Source: Phytohabitans suffuscus (GTDB lineage Bacteria; Actinomycetota; Actinomycetes; Mycobacteriales; Micromonosporaceae). From it: 64,000 bases of DNA. Each line of letters starts with the position of its first letter. Within the stretch, counting starts at the first letter, position 1. Where the stretch lies: contig NZ_AP022871.1 in NCBI RefSeq assembly GCF_011764565.1, positions 372,001 through 436,000 of the forward strand. The letters are read 5' to 3'. Below, piece by piece: positions 54,294 to 63,840 of this stretch. A model generated the notes under the pieces. That model made no database searches, was not told the origin of the DNA, and saw nothing but the letters and a program-made list of their open reading frames with translations. Both the position numbers and the translations under genes were made by a program.

Positions 54294-55505
54294 TCAACGG
54301 GCCAGCAGCGCGGCGGAGTAAGGGTGTCTGGTCAGGACGTTCGGGTCGCCGTCGGTGACGACCACGACGTCCTCCAGCCGGACGCCGCCGCCTCCGGAGA
54401 CGCCGGGGACGATGATGGTGGGGACGACGGCCAGCACCATGCCGGGCTCCAGCACGAGATCCGGGGTGCCGCGGCCGGGCGGGGCGATGAAGGGTGGCTC
54501 GGCGTACCCGACCCCGATGCCGTGCGCGATGATCATTTCCTGCATGCGGCCGTAGAACGGTGAGTCGGCGTAGTGCTTGAGCGCGGCCGCCTGCACATCG
54601 GTGGCGAGGGCGCCGGGGCGCAGCGAGTCGATGGTCGCGCGGTGGATGTCGTACACGGTGCGGTAGATCTCGCGTTGGGTGTCGTTGTCCGGCGCGACGC
54701 AGGCGAAGGTGCGGGTCGCCTCGCTGAAGATGCCGTTGAAGCAGGCGCCGATGTCGACGAAGACGAGGTCTCCCGGGCGGATCATCCGGTCGCCCGCGAA
54801 GCGTTGCATCGGGGCGGTGTTGGGGCCGGAGCAGACGATGAGGTTGCACTGCGGCACCTCGGCGTTGTGGGTGTAGAAGACCTTCATCACCTCGGCGAGC
54901 ACGTCGCACTCGCGCACTCCCGGCTGTACGGCCTGCTCGGCGGTGGCCATCGCGAGGTCCACGATCACCGAGGCGTCCTCCAGGAGCGCGACCTCGGTGG
55001 GTGCCTTGACCAGCCGGGAGCCGTTGAGCGGGGCGTTGGCGTCGACGATCGTGTAGCCGTCGAGCAGCTGCTCCAGGCGGCGCAGGACGGTGACGGTGGC
55101 GATGTCCACGCCGACCCGGCCGCCGTGGCAGCCGAGCTCGGTCAGCGCGTCGGCGATCGGCTGCAGGGCCGAGGCCGGCGCCGTCTCGCTGACCACGCCG
55201 GTCGGGAAGGCCCGGATGCGCTCCGGCGGCACCCAGGTCATGGTGGCGCGCCGGTGTGGCGCGTCGTCCTGGTGGACGAATACCACGACGTCGTCGCTGC
55301 CGCGCACGCTGACGACGGCCTGACGGACCATGAAGTTCGGCGCCCACAGTGGGCGCAGGCCGGCGATGTAACGGCAGTTGGCGTACTCGAACGCGACCAC
55401 CGCGTCGAGGTCGGCCGCCGCCATCGCCTGCTGTACCCGGTGGTGCCGGAAGCGGCGTAGGTCGGCATAGTCGATGCCGTCCCGCCAGTCGACGTCGTAG
55501 CGCAT
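54294..55505 (-). CDS. M24 family creatinase/peptidase-like protein with altered metal site
   Basis: 403 residues from ATG 55505. N-terminal creatinase domain (FEYANCRYIAGLRPLWAPN) and pita-bread domain with VFVDIGACFNG, AHGIGVGYAEPPF and VRLEDVVVV. Two of the five usual dinuclear-metal ligands differ: SEATRT has Glu for the second Asp, and LAVVPTIIV has no Glu where ExPG is expected. Unlikely to be an aminopeptidase; more like a metal-independent lyase/amidinohydrolase. Last gene of the right catabolic operon, 14 bases after the GntR gene. Confidence 0.85.
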   Translation of the reverse strand: MRYDVDWRDGIDYADLRRFRHHRVQQAMAAADLDAVVAFEYANCRYIAGLRPLWAPNFMVRQAVVSVRGSDDVVVFVHQDDAPHRRATMTWVPPERIRAFPTGVVSETAPASALQPIADALTELGCHGGRVGVDIATVTVLRRLEQLLDGYTIVDANAPLNGSRLVKAPTEVALLEDASVIVDLAMATAEQAVQPGVRECDVLAEVMKVFYTHNAEVPQCNLIVCSGPNTAPMQRFAGDRMIRPGDLVFVDIGACFNGIFSEATRTFACVAPDNDTQREIYRTVYDIHRATIDSLRPGALATDVQAAALKHYADSPFYGRMQEMIIAHGIGVGYAEPPFIAPPGRGTPDLVLEPGMVLAVVPTIIVPGVSGGGGVRLEDVVVVTDGDPNVLTRHPYSAALLAR

Positions 55506-55519
55506 GGGCTCCTCTTCGG

Positions 55520-56245
55520 TTACTCGGGCGGGGGCACCTCCGTCATCCCCAGCCGGATCTTCTTGGCGTTGAGCATGTGGCCGCGGGCCACCTCCGCCGC
55601 CCGGGCGACATCGCCGGCCTCGATCGCGTCGAGCAGCAGCTCGTGCTCGTTCGACGCGGTGCCGAGGCGGCCCGGCTGCTGCAGGGTGCTGCGCTCGAAG
55701 CGGCGGACCCGGTCGTGCACGACGCGGATCTGGCTGAGCAGGAACGCGTTGCCGCCGGCCTCGGCGATGTGCTCGTGGAACTCCAGGCTCAGGCTCGACA
55801 CCCGCGCGAAGTCGGCGGCCTCGGCAAAGGAGATCATCTGGTTGTTGAGCCACCGCAGCTGCGCGATCTGGGGCGGGGTGGCGTTGCGGGCGGCGAGCTC
55901 GGCCGCGACGCCGTCGAGCGCCACCCGCACGTCGTAGATCTCCAGGATCTCGGTCGGGGAGATCCGCGCCACCGAGAGGCGGCGACCGCCGCGCCGCTCG
56001 ATGAGCCGCTCGGCCTCCAGGCGCAGGATCGCCTCCCGGACCGGCGTGCGGCTCACCCCGAACGTGCGGGCCAGGTCCTCCTCGGCGAACTGCGGGCCGG
56101 GGACGAGCGTCCTGGTCAGGATCGCGTCCCGGAGGGTCCCGAAGACCGCGTCGGAAGAGCCCTCACGGGTCTTGCGCTCGTTCCAGAGATCGACGACCGG
56201 CTGCATGAGGGAATCGAGTTCCTGCTTCGACACCGGTACGCTCAC
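55520..56245 (-). CDS. GntR-family regulator, FadR/FCD subfamily
   Basis: 241 residues from GTG 56245. Winged helix (GTLRDAILTRTLVPGPQFAEEDLARTFGVSRTPVREA in two parts) and all-helical FCD domain with candidate metal/ligand residues (YDVRVALDGVAAELAA, EFHEHIAEAGGNAFL, NEHELLLDAIEAGD). FCD regulators sense carboxylic acids, which fits the TTT transporter and the dehydrogenase in this operon. Confidence 0.9.
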   Translation of the reverse strand: MSVPVSKQELDSLMQPVVDLWNERKTREGSSDAVFGTLRDAILTRTLVPGPQFAEEDLARTFGVSRTPVREAILRLEAERLIERRGGRRLSVARISPTEILEIYDVRVALDGVAAELAARNATPPQIAQLRWLNNQMISFAEAADFARVSSLSLEFHEHIAEAGGNAFLLSQIRVVHDRVRRFERSTLQQPGRLGTASNEHELLLDAIEAGDVARAAEVARGHMLNAKKIRLGMTEVPPPE

Positions 56246-56301
56246 CGCCCGTCCCGCTCAATACTGTCGACATTGCACACCGTTCGAGGATACCCAGGGG
56301 C

Positions 56302-57303
56302 TCATCCGGGGCGCGGACCCGGTGTGACCACGGACCCGGGGTCCTGGCCCGACAGGTACGCCACCACCTGCTCCGCGCAGCGCCGCCGGAGGGTTTGCTG
56401 GGCAAGCGATCCACGCCCGCCGGTGTGCGCGGTGAGCAGCACGTTCGGGTGGCCGTCGGCGATCAGGCGGCGCCATCGCCGCTCACCCACCGTGACGTCG
56501 AGGCCGACGCCGGCCACCAGACCGGTGCGGACGGCGTCTTCGAGGGCGTTCTCGTCGATCACCTCGGCGCGGGCGGCGTTCACGACGACGAGGCCGGGCC
56601 GCGCCGCGCCCAGCGTGGCCGCGCCGAGCATGCCTTCCGTCCGCGGGGTCAGGGGCGTGTGCACCGACACCGCGTCCGCCTCGGCGAGCGCCTCGGCCAG
56701 CGGCACGACCTTCGCGCCGGGCACCTTCTCGACGAACGGGTCGGCGACGAGCACCTGCCGGAACAGCGGCGCGGCCTTGGCCACCAGCCGCCGCCCGATC
56801 CGCCCCGCGCCGAGGACGGCGAGCACGCACTCGCCGGTCGGCCGGGAGCGGTCGACGGCCGCGCGCGCCGCCGGCAGGTCACCGGCGAGGGCGGCGACGT
56901 GGGCACCGGGTACCCCGCGCAGCAGGCCCAGCACCAGCGCGAGCGCGTGGTCGGAGACCTCCTCGACGGTCGCGTCCGGCACGTTGGTCACGGTGATGCC
57001 GTGCGCGGCCGCCGCCGCGATGTCGACGTTGTCGACGCCGACCCCTCGGCGCACGATGAGGCCCAGGCCGTCCTGACCGCCTGGGACAGCGAGGCCGGCG
57101 AGGCCGGCGAGGGTGGCGGCGTCGAACGGTTCGACCGCCCCCAGGATGATCGCCCGGGCGCCGGGCGCGTTCGCGGCGATCTCCTCCCGGGTACCGAGCG
57201 GGCGCAGCTCGACCCGGCACGGCACCTGGTCGGCGATGCCGGTCTCCCACGGGGTCAGCGGCCCGATCCGCGCGCTGAGCAGCACCAGGGGTGTCGCGCT
57301 CAC
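56302..57303 (-). CDS. D-isomer-specific 2-hydroxyacid dehydrogenase
   Basis: 333 residues from GTG 57303, overlapping the FAH-family stop by 4 bases. GVGVDNVDIAAAAAHGI, Rossmann AVLGAGRIGRRLVAKA, VHTPLTPRTEGM, VVVNAARAEV with the catalytic Arg, and LLTAHTGG with the His. Asp/Glu of the relay are present. A homologue at 1-782 occupies the same kind of context in the left operon. Confidence 0.9.
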   Translation of the reverse strand: MSATPLVLLSARIGPLTPWETGIADQVPCRVELRPLGTREEIAANAPGARAIILGAVEPFDAATLAGLAGLAVPGGQDGLGLIVRRGVGVDNVDIAAAAAHGITVTNVPDATVEEVSDHALALVLGLLRGVPGAHVAALAGDLPAARAAVDRSRPTGECVLAVLGAGRIGRRLVAKAAPLFRQVLVADPFVEKVPGAKVVPLAEALAEADAVSVHTPLTPRTEGMLGAATLGAARPGLVVVNAARAEVIDENALEDAVRTGLVAGVGLDVTVGERRWRRLIADGHPNVLLTAHTGGRGSLAQQTLRRRCAEQVVAYLSGQDPGSVVTPGPRPG

Positions 57304-58129
57304 CAGGCCCTCCGGCGTACGTCCATGACCAGGTCGCCGACCCCGTCCACGGTGAGCGTGAGCCGGTCGCCCGGGACGATCGGGCCGACGCCGCCGGGCG
57401 TGCCGGTGGCGATGACGTCGCCGGGCCGCAGCGGCACCAGCGCGGAGGCCCGCACGATCAGATCGGGTACGTCGACGATCAGCTCGTCGAGGCCGCCGCT
57501 CTGGCACTGCTCGCCGTTGCGGGCCAGGCGCAGCGTCAGCGCCGACGGGTCGGGGACCGCGTCCGCGGTGAGCACGGCGGGCCCGATCGGGGTGAACGTC
57601 TCGAAGGACTTGCGCATCGACCTGTCCTCCTGGCCCTCCGGCCCGATCCGCATGGTGATGTCGAGCAGCCCGGTGTACCCGAGCACGTGGTCCATCGCGC
57701 CGGCGCGGGACACGCCCCGGCAGGCCCGCCCGATCACGACGGCGATCTCCCCTCGTAGTGGAACTCCCGGCCGGGCAGGTCGGGCAGCTCGATCGCGCGG
57801 TCGGGCCCCACGACGCTGGCCGGGGCGAGCACGATCAGGCCCATCTGCCGCGCGTCGAGGGCGCCCTTGTCCGGGCTGCGGTCGCCGAGCTCCCCCTTGT
57901 GCGGGGCGTAGTTGACCGGCGCGGCCAGCACGGTGCGGGGTGCCACCGGCGCGGTGAAGCGCAGCCCCGCGGCGGGGAACCCGGTGTCGCCGGCGACCCG
58001 CGCGGCGACCTCCCCGGCGACGTCCAGGTACCCGGCGACCGAGCCGCCGGGGAGCAGGTCGGTGACGTCCACGGCCCGTTCGCCGTCGAGCGCCACGACC
58101 CGACCGTCGGCCAGCACTGCCAGCCTCAT
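57300..58129 (-). CDS. Fumarylacetoacetate hydrolase-family protein, frameshifted
   Basis: ATG 58129 (MRLAVLADGRVVALD) opens an N-terminal FAH frame up to FHYEG; restoring one base in the C4 run at 57749-57752 continues EIAVVIGRACRGVS and on to VIATGTPGGVGPIVPGDR, stop at 57300; about 276 residues, the family norm. Metal ligands Glu (YEGEIAVVIG) and the GTPGGVG loop are kept. FAH-family enzymes hydrolyse or decarboxylate beta-diketo acids. Overlaps the luciferase-like gene by 4 bases. Confidence 0.82.
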
Positions 58130-59139
58130 ACCGCCTCCCGCACTCTGAACGCCGGGAAGACCCGGTCGCGGTACAGGTCGATGCCGCGGTGGGCGGCGTC
58201 GATGTCGTCGATCGGTACGAACCCGACCGTCACGTACTCGACGCCGGCCTCGACGTAGCGGCGGATGCTGGCCACCACGTCCTCCGGGCTGCCGGCGAGC
58301 GCGATACCGGTGCGCTGGAACTCCTCCACCGGCCAGGACGACCAGTCGTCGCGGCGGCGCAGCACCGACAGTCCTTTCTCGACGGTGGCCGGATCGTCGT
58401 CGACGACCGTGTAGAACATGGCGCCGCCGTGGATCGGCCGGTCGGTGGCCGCCCGGGCCTCGGCGAGCGCGGCGCGGAAGAAGTCGGGGTCCAGGCCGCC
58501 GCCCTGCGGGGTGGCCGGGGTCCAGCCGTCGGCGATCTGCGGCAGCAGCCCGCGGATCCACTTCGAGGCCCCGCCGAGCCAGATCTCCGGGCGCTCCTGC
58601 ACCGGCTTGGGCCAGAACGGGATCGCGTCGAGCTGGTAGTGCTCGCCCCGGTAGCTCACCGGCTCGGTCTGCGTCCACAGTGCGCGGATCAGCTCGACGC
58701 CCTCCTTGAGGCGGGCGACCCGCTCACGCAGCTTCGGGTACGGGAAGCCGAACGACTCGTACTCGATCTGCTGGTGCCCGGCGCCGACCTGCAGCAGCAG
58801 CCGGCCGTTGGAGATGTGGTCGACGGTCATCGCCCACTTGGCCACGAACGCCGGGTGGCGCAGGCCGATCGGGGTCACCTGCGGTCCTATGTGGACCCGC
58901 TCGGTGACCGCGGCGATGGCGGCGAGCGAGGTCCACGCGTCGTGGAAGAACGGCCGGTCCGGGTCGGCGTTGGTGTAGCCGGCCAGCCGGGATCCGGGCA
59001 GCAGCAGGTGGTCGATGACGAACACGCCGTCGAAGCCGGCCTGCTCGGCGTGCCGGGCGAGGTCGAGCAGGTCGGCGAAGCGGGTGCCGACGTGCTGGCC
59101 GTGGATGGACAGCTTGAGCCCGAACCGTACGCCGCTCAT
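58126..59139 (-). CDS. LLM-class flavin/F420-dependent oxidoreductase
   Basis: 337 residues from ATG 59139. Luciferase-like TIM barrel: RFGLKLSIHGQHVGTRF, GFDGVFVIDHLL, VHIGPQVTPIGLRHPAFVAK, LQVGAGHQQIEYESFGFPYP, WLGGASKWIRGLLPQIADGW. F420 or FMN use cannot be decided. Monooxygenation or hydride transfer to a pathway intermediate is likely. Four-base overlaps on both sides. Confidence 0.9.
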   Translation of the reverse strand: MSGVRFGLKLSIHGQHVGTRFADLLDLARHAEQAGFDGVFVIDHLLLPGSRLAGYTNADPDRPFFHDAWTSLAAIAAVTERVHIGPQVTPIGLRHPAFVAKWAMTVDHISNGRLLLQVGAGHQQIEYESFGFPYPKLRERVARLKEGVELIRALWTQTEPVSYRGEHYQLDAIPFWPKPVQERPEIWLGGASKWIRGLLPQIADGWTPATPQGGGLDPDFFRAALAEARAATDRPIHGGAMFYTVVDDDPATVEKGLSVLRRRDDWSSWPVEEFQRTGIALAGSPEDVVASIRRYVEAGVEYVTVGFVPIDDIDAAHRGIDLYRDRVFPAFRVREAV

Positions 59140-60620
59140 CGCGCCTCCTTGGCGTAGCGACCGGCGCCGGTACCCGCGGTGCGGCCGAACACGGCCCCGC
59201 TGGCGAGCCCGGAACCGCCGGGGTAGTTGAAGTAGAAGAGTCCGCCGACCAGCTCGCCCGCGGCGTACAGGCCGGGGATGCGGGAGCCGCCGTCGTCGAG
59301 CACGTGCGCGTCGGCGTCGACCCGCAGCCCGCCGAAGGTGAACGTGATCCCGCAGGTGACCGCGTACGCCTCGAACGGCGGCTTGTCCAGCGCCTGCGTC
59401 CAGTTCGTCTTGTCCACGTCCAGCCCGTGGGTGCGGCGGCCGTCGCGCGCGTTCGGGTTGAACGGGACGCCGTCGTCGACCGCCGCGTTGAACGCCTCGA
59501 CGGTGGCGACCAGCCCCGCGGCGTTCATGCCGTCCATCCGGGCGGCGAGACCCGCGATGGTGTCGGCCCGTACCCGGGTCACCTCGCGGATGCTGTACTC
59601 GTCGCGCAGCATCGGCGTGACCTTGGAGTCGAAGACCTGCCACGCCAGCTGTCCGGGCTGGGCGAGGATCTCCCGACCGTACTTGGCGTAGGTGAAGTTG
59701 CGGAAGTCGGCGCCCTCGTCGACGAAGCGCCGGCCGTCGGTGTTCACGACGATGCCGAGCGGGTAGCTGTGCTTCTGGTACGAGTCGCCGATGGCGCGGT
59801 CGCCGAACTCGGGGGCGTTGAGGTCCCACGCCACCGCGTGGCAGCCGGACCAGTTGCCGGCCGGGCTGGCGCCGATGTCGAGTGCCATCCGGATGCCGTC
59901 CCCGGTGTCGTACCGGGTGCCGCGCACCTTGGCCAGGTCCCAGCCGGGGCCGAGGAACTGCGCGCGCCAGGCGGCGTTCGCCTGGAAGCCGCCGGAGGCG
60001 AGGACCACGGCCTCGCACTCGATCTCGCTGACCCGGCGCTCGCGCTCGACCCGTACCCCCCGGATCTGGCCGTCGCGCACGATCAGGTCGCGGGCGCGGG
60101 AGTCGTAGGCGATGGTGACGCCGGCCCGTTCGCAGGCCGCCTCCAGGAACTCGACGAGCCCCTGCCCGCCGCCGCTGACCTCGACCGCGACGCCGCCCCA
60201 GAAGGTGAAGCGGCCGTCGACCTGGAACGCCTGGCGGCCGTAGCTGGGTACGAACCGCACGCCCTTGCCGTGCTGCCAGGCGACCGTGTCGGCGGCGCGC
60301 CTGACCAGGGCCTCCAGCAGGTCCGGGTCGGCGCGGTGCTCGGTGACCCGGGCGAGGTCGTCGAAGTAGTCCTCCTCGCGGTAGGTACCGAAGTCCGTGT
60401 TGGCCCGCTCGGTCTCCGACAGGTCGGGCACCAGGCGCTCGATGTCGGCGGGCGTGAACGGGAACCGGACCAGCCCACCGGTGTACGCGGTGTTGCCGCC
60501 GCGCTCCGCGTGCGGCGCGCGCTCCAGCAGGAGCACGGAGGCTCCCTGTTCCCGGGCGGCGAGCGCGGCGCACATCGCCGCGTTGCCGCCACCGACGACC
60601 ACGACGTCAGGTCTTGTCAT
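59136..60620 (-). CDS. FAD-dependent fumarate-reductase-type flavoprotein, TcuA-like
   Basis: 494 residues from ATG 60620. FAD-binding VVVGGGNAAMCAALAAREQGA, RGGNTAYTGGLVR, substrate domain with HGLDVDKTNW, and the C-terminal GLYAAGELVGGLFYFNYPGGSGL with AVTCGITFTFGG. It is closest in layout to tricarballylate dehydrogenase TcuA, which oxidises tricarballylate to cis-aconitate; the adjacent TTT permease supports a tricarboxylate-like or related substrate. Confidence 0.87.
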   Translation of the reverse strand: MTRPDVVVVGGGNAAMCAALAAREQGASVLLLERAPHAERGGNTAYTGGLVRFPFTPADIERLVPDLSETERANTDFGTYREEDYFDDLARVTEHRADPDLLEALVRRAADTVAWQHGKGVRFVPSYGRQAFQVDGRFTFWGGVAVEVSGGGQGLVEFLEAACERAGVTIAYDSRARDLIVRDGQIRGVRVERERRVSEIECEAVVLASGGFQANAAWRAQFLGPGWDLAKVRGTRYDTGDGIRMALDIGASPAGNWSGCHAVAWDLNAPEFGDRAIGDSYQKHSYPLGIVVNTDGRRFVDEGADFRNFTYAKYGREILAQPGQLAWQVFDSKVTPMLRDEYSIREVTRVRADTIAGLAARMDGMNAAGLVATVEAFNAAVDDGVPFNPNARDGRRTHGLDVDKTNWTQALDKPPFEAYAVTCGITFTFGGLRVDADAHVLDDGGSRIPGLYAAGELVGGLFYFNYPGGSGLASGAVFGRTAGTGAGRYAKEAR

Positions 60621-62262
60621 CACTTCCCCGTTCTCTGCGCTGGTCGGGTTCGTGCTCGCGCAACGCCGTCCCGCCCAGGTCCTCCACGCGTGCCACGCGC
60701 TCCCCGGGCTCCTGCGCGCCGGGTTGCGGGCCGACCAGTACGAGGGCGTCGCCGGAGATGGCGAGCGCGGCCTTGGCACGCCGGGCCTCGCGGATGTTGC
60801 CGGCGATGCCGAAGATGAGCAGGCCGATCGAGAGCGCGACGAGGATGGCGGTGACCGGCCGGGACATGAACGTCCCGAAGCTGTTGTCGGTCAGCAGGAT
60901 GCCGTGCCGCAGGTAGCCCTCGAAGTCGTGGCCGAGCGTGACGGCCAGGGCGAAGGCGGCCACCGAGTAGCCGTACCGGAGCATGAAGTACCCGACGAGG
61001 CCGAAGAAGATCATCACGCCGACGTCGAAGACCGCGTTGCGCAGCGCGTACACGCCGACCATGCTCAGCAGCAGCGCCATGACGAGCACCACCGAGCGGT
61101 CGAGCTGCACCAGCCGCAGCATCGCCTTGGCCAGCGGCCATCCGATCAGGGCCAGCACCAGCGTGCCGCCGATGAGGCCGGCGGTGCTGGCGTACAGCAT
61201 CTCCGGGGTCTCCTTGACCAGCAGCGGGCCGGGTACCATGCCGTGCACCGTGAGCGCGGCGAGCAGCAGCACCATCGAGCCGCTGCCGGGGATGCCGAAC
61301 CCGAAGGTGGGCACCATCTCGCCGGACTGCGAGGCGTTCTGCGCGGACTCGTTGGCGGCGAGCCCTTCGACGCTGCCCTCGCCGTACTCCTCGGGTTTCT
61401 TGGAGGTCAGCTTCGCCTGCTGGTAGGCGACGAAGGCGGAGGAGACGCCGCCACCGCCGGGGATCGCGCCCATGATGGTGCCCCAGACGGTGCCGATGCC
61501 GATCGGCCGCAGGATGCGCCGGGCCAGCCCGAACGAGGGGAACTTCGCGCTGAAGCCGCCGGAGCTCTGGCGCCAGTCGTAGACCTGCCGGCAGCTGCGG
61601 ATCAGCTCGCTGATGGCGAGCGCGCCGATGACCACCGGCACGATCTCCAGCCCGCCGCGCAGCTCGACGATGCCGAAGGTGAACCGGCCGGTCAGCGCGA
61701 CCGGGTCCGGTCCGATCATCGTGACGGCCAGGCCGAGCGCGCCGGCCACCAGCCCTTTGACGACGTTCTTTCCGGTGAGGCTGATGATGGCGACGATGCC
61801 GAGCAGCTGCAGCGCCCACAGCTCCGGGGCGAGGAAGACGTAGAGCAGCTGGGCCAACGGCACCACCATGGCGACGAAGAAGAACGCGCTGATCAGCTGG
61901 CCGAGCAGGGCGGCGATGTACTGGGTGCCCAGTGCCACCCCGCTCTGCCCCTTCTGGTGCAGCTTGTAGCCGTCCAGCGCGGTCAGTACCGCCGACGGTG
62001 TGCCGGGCACCCCGACGAGGATCGCCGGGATGCTGTTGCCGTAGTTGGTGCCGACCGTGATCGCGATGAGGAACGCGACGGCGGTGATCGGGCGGAGCCC
62101 GAAGGTGAACGGCAGTGCGATGCCCACGGCGAGGGTGGTGGTCATGCCGGGGATGGCGCCGGCGACGCTGCCGAGGATCGCGCCGAGCGCGATGGCCAGC
62201 AGCACCGCCGGGTCCGCGAGCATCGAGGTGGCGTTGGTGAAGGTGTCGAAGAAGAGGTCCAC
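60607..62262 (-). CDS. tctA: Tripartite tricarboxylate transporter permease TctA
   Basis: 551 residues from GTG 62262, 11 bases after tctB. Large TctA-family membrane subunit with about 12 helices: GSVAGAIPGMTTTLAVGIALP, YGNSIPAILVGVPGTPSA, MGAIPGGGGVSSAFVAYQQA, FGFGIPGSGSM. Together with TctB and a periplasmic TctC it takes up citrate-like or aromatic carboxylates using a cation gradient. Overlaps the flavoprotein gene by 14 bases. A 60-residue charged C-terminal tail is present. Confidence 0.93.
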   Translation of the reverse strand: MDLFFDTFTNATSMLADPAVLLAIALGAILGSVAGAIPGMTTTLAVGIALPFTFGLRPITAVAFLIAITVGTNYGNSIPAILVGVPGTPSAVLTALDGYKLHQKGQSGVALGTQYIAALLGQLISAFFFVAMVVPLAQLLYVFLAPELWALQLLGIVAIISLTGKNVVKGLVAGALGLAVTMIGPDPVALTGRFTFGIVELRGGLEIVPVVIGALAISELIRSCRQVYDWRQSSGGFSAKFPSFGLARRILRPIGIGTVWGTIMGAIPGGGGVSSAFVAYQQAKLTSKKPEEYGEGSVEGLAANESAQNASQSGEMVPTFGFGIPGSGSMVLLLAALTVHGMVPGPLLVKETPEMLYASTAGLIGGTLVLALIGWPLAKAMLRLVQLDRSVVLVMALLLSMVGVYALRNAVFDVGVMIFFGLVGYFMLRYGYSVAAFALAVTLGHDFEGYLRHGILLTDNSFGTFMSRPVTAILVALSIGLLIFGIAGNIREARRAKAALAISGDALVLVGPQPGAQEPGERVARVEDLGGTALREHEPDQRRERGSDDKT

Positions 62263-62273
62263 GCCGGCCGCCC

Positions 62274-62777
62274 TCAGCCCAGGTCGCCGAGGTAGGGGTC
62301 GAGCGGCCCGAGGGGCAGCCGGACGCCGAGCAGCAGGTCGAAGACGCCGTAGCCGAAGGCGATGCCGAGCACGGTGATGACGGCCAGGCGCACCGGCGTC
62401 CGCACTCCCATGATCCACAGGAGGGCCACGAGCAGGAACGGCGTCAGGATGAGGAAGCCGAGCGTGCCCAGCAGCAGGACGTAGACGAAGCAGATCGCCC
62501 ACACGGCCATCGAGCGCAGCGTGTGTGCCGGCACGTCCGGCTCGTCGCTGGTCCCCTCCTCGCGCACGACGGTCGGCTCGCTACGCCATCGCACCAGGCG
62601 GCGTCCGGCCAGGAGCAGCCCGCCCGCCATGATCAGCAGCCCGATCGCGATCGGCATCGCGCGGGAGCCGATCGGGTCCCGGATCCGGCCGAGGTTGATC
62701 TGCGTGCCGAGGATCGCGATCACGAGGCCCAGCAAAGTGATCGCGGCGGCTACCGCCACGTCCTTTCGCCTGTCCAT
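62274..62777 (-). CDS. tctB: Tripartite tricarboxylate transporter small subunit TctB
   Basis: 167 residues from ATG 62777. Four membrane helices (about 8-25, 42-58, 88-112, 118-145) with a charged loop, as in TctB proteins. Sequence conservation in this family is low; the assignment rests on size, topology and position between tctA and the binding-protein gene. Confidence 0.87.
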   Translation of the reverse strand: MDRRKDVAVAAAITLLGLVIAILGTQINLGRIRDPIGSRAMPIAIGLLIMAGGLLLAGRRLVRWRSEPTVVREEGTSDEPDVPAHTLRSMAVWAICFVYVLLLGTLGFLILTPFLLVALLWIMGVRTPVRLAVITVLGIAFGYGVFDLLLGVRLPLGPLDPYLGDLG

Positions 62778-62822
62778 GGACGCCTCTTCCTGTCTGTACT
62801 ATGTGGACACCGCGCGGGGGTC

Positions 62823-63833
62823 CTACCGGGACGTCGCGACGAGCGGGCCGAGGATGGCCTGGAGGTTGCCGCCGAGGATGGCGGCCTTCTCCTCCTCGGT
62901 GAACGCGCTCGACGCGCCGATCTGTCCGGAGACCTCGGCCATGCCCATGTCCGCGGGGTAGTCGGTGCCGATGACGACGCGGTCCGCGCCGACGAAGTCG
63001 ACGAGGTGGCGCAGGGTCCGCTCGTCGTGCGTGAGGGTGTCGTAGAGGAAGCGGCGGTAGAGCGCGCCCGGCGAGTGCTCCGGGCTCTTCTCCACCTCCT
63101 TGCGCACGCGGTACGTGTGCTCCAGCCGGCCCACGGCGGCGGCCACGTAGCCGCCACCGTGGGCGAGGCAGACGTTCAGCTTCGGCACCGCGGCGAGCCG
63201 GCCGCTCATCATGAGCGACGCGGCGGCGATCGTGGTCTCGAGCGGGTTGCCGATCGCGTTGCGCAGGTAGTAGCGGTCCAGCTCGCCGGTGTGCCGCTGG
63301 TCCATCGGGTGGATGAAGACGAAGGCGCCGGCGGCCTGCGCCGCCTCGAAGAACGGCACCAGCGTCTCGTCGTCGAGGTTGCGGCCGGCGATGTTGGTGC
63401 CGATCGAGAAGCCGGCGATGCCGGGCAGCGCCATGGCCCGATCGATCTCGGCGACCGACGCCTCGACGTCCTGCAGGGGAAGGGTTCCCAGGCCGAGGAA
63501 CCGGCCCGGGAACCGCTTGGTGAGGGCGGAGAGCTCGTCGTTCACGTCCTTCGACGCCGCGATGTTGTCCGCGGCCGCCACCTCGTACCGGAACAGCGGT
63601 GGCAGCAGCGAGAGCATCTCGAGGTCGATCCCGCGGGCGTCCATGCGGGCGACGCGCTGCTCCATCGACTCGAAGTGCCGGGGCGAGCCGAAGGTGAACC
63701 GTCGGGGCCCGGTCTCCGAGACGAGGATGCCGGCGTCGTTGACGCTGAACAGGGTCCCGTGCCAGTCGCCGCCGCGCTCGCGCGCCCGGCGCCCGGACTC
63801 GGGCAGGAAGTGGCAGTGAACGTCGATCCTCAT
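62823..63833 (-). CDS. Amidohydrolase family protein, ACMSD-like
   Basis: 336 residues from ATG 63833. DVHCHFLPES metal motif (His6, His8), VFIHPMDQRH, LAHGGGYVA and VIGTDYPADMG Asp. Same subgroup as the enzyme at 782; both keep YLxNxIGNPLE and AHGGGY patterns. Likely decarboxylase or C-C hydrolase of a ring-cleavage or 2-hydroxydiacid intermediate. Sits between tctB and the binding-protein gene, inside the transporter operon. Confidence 0.9.
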   Translation of the reverse strand: MRIDVHCHFLPESGRRARERGGDWHGTLFSVNDAGILVSETGPRRFTFGSPRHFESMEQRVARMDARGIDLEMLSLLPPLFRYEVAAADNIAASKDVNDELSALTKRFPGRFLGLGTLPLQDVEASVAEIDRAMALPGIAGFSIGTNIAGRNLDDETLVPFFEAAQAAGAFVFIHPMDQRHTGELDRYYLRNAIGNPLETTIAAASLMMSGRLAAVPKLNVCLAHGGGYVAAAVGRLEHTYRVRKEVEKSPEHSPGALYRRFLYDTLTHDERTLRHLVDFVGADRVVIGTDYPADMGMAEVSGQIGASSAFTEEEKAAILGGNLQAILGPLVATSR

Positions 63834-63840
63834 GGGTTAC

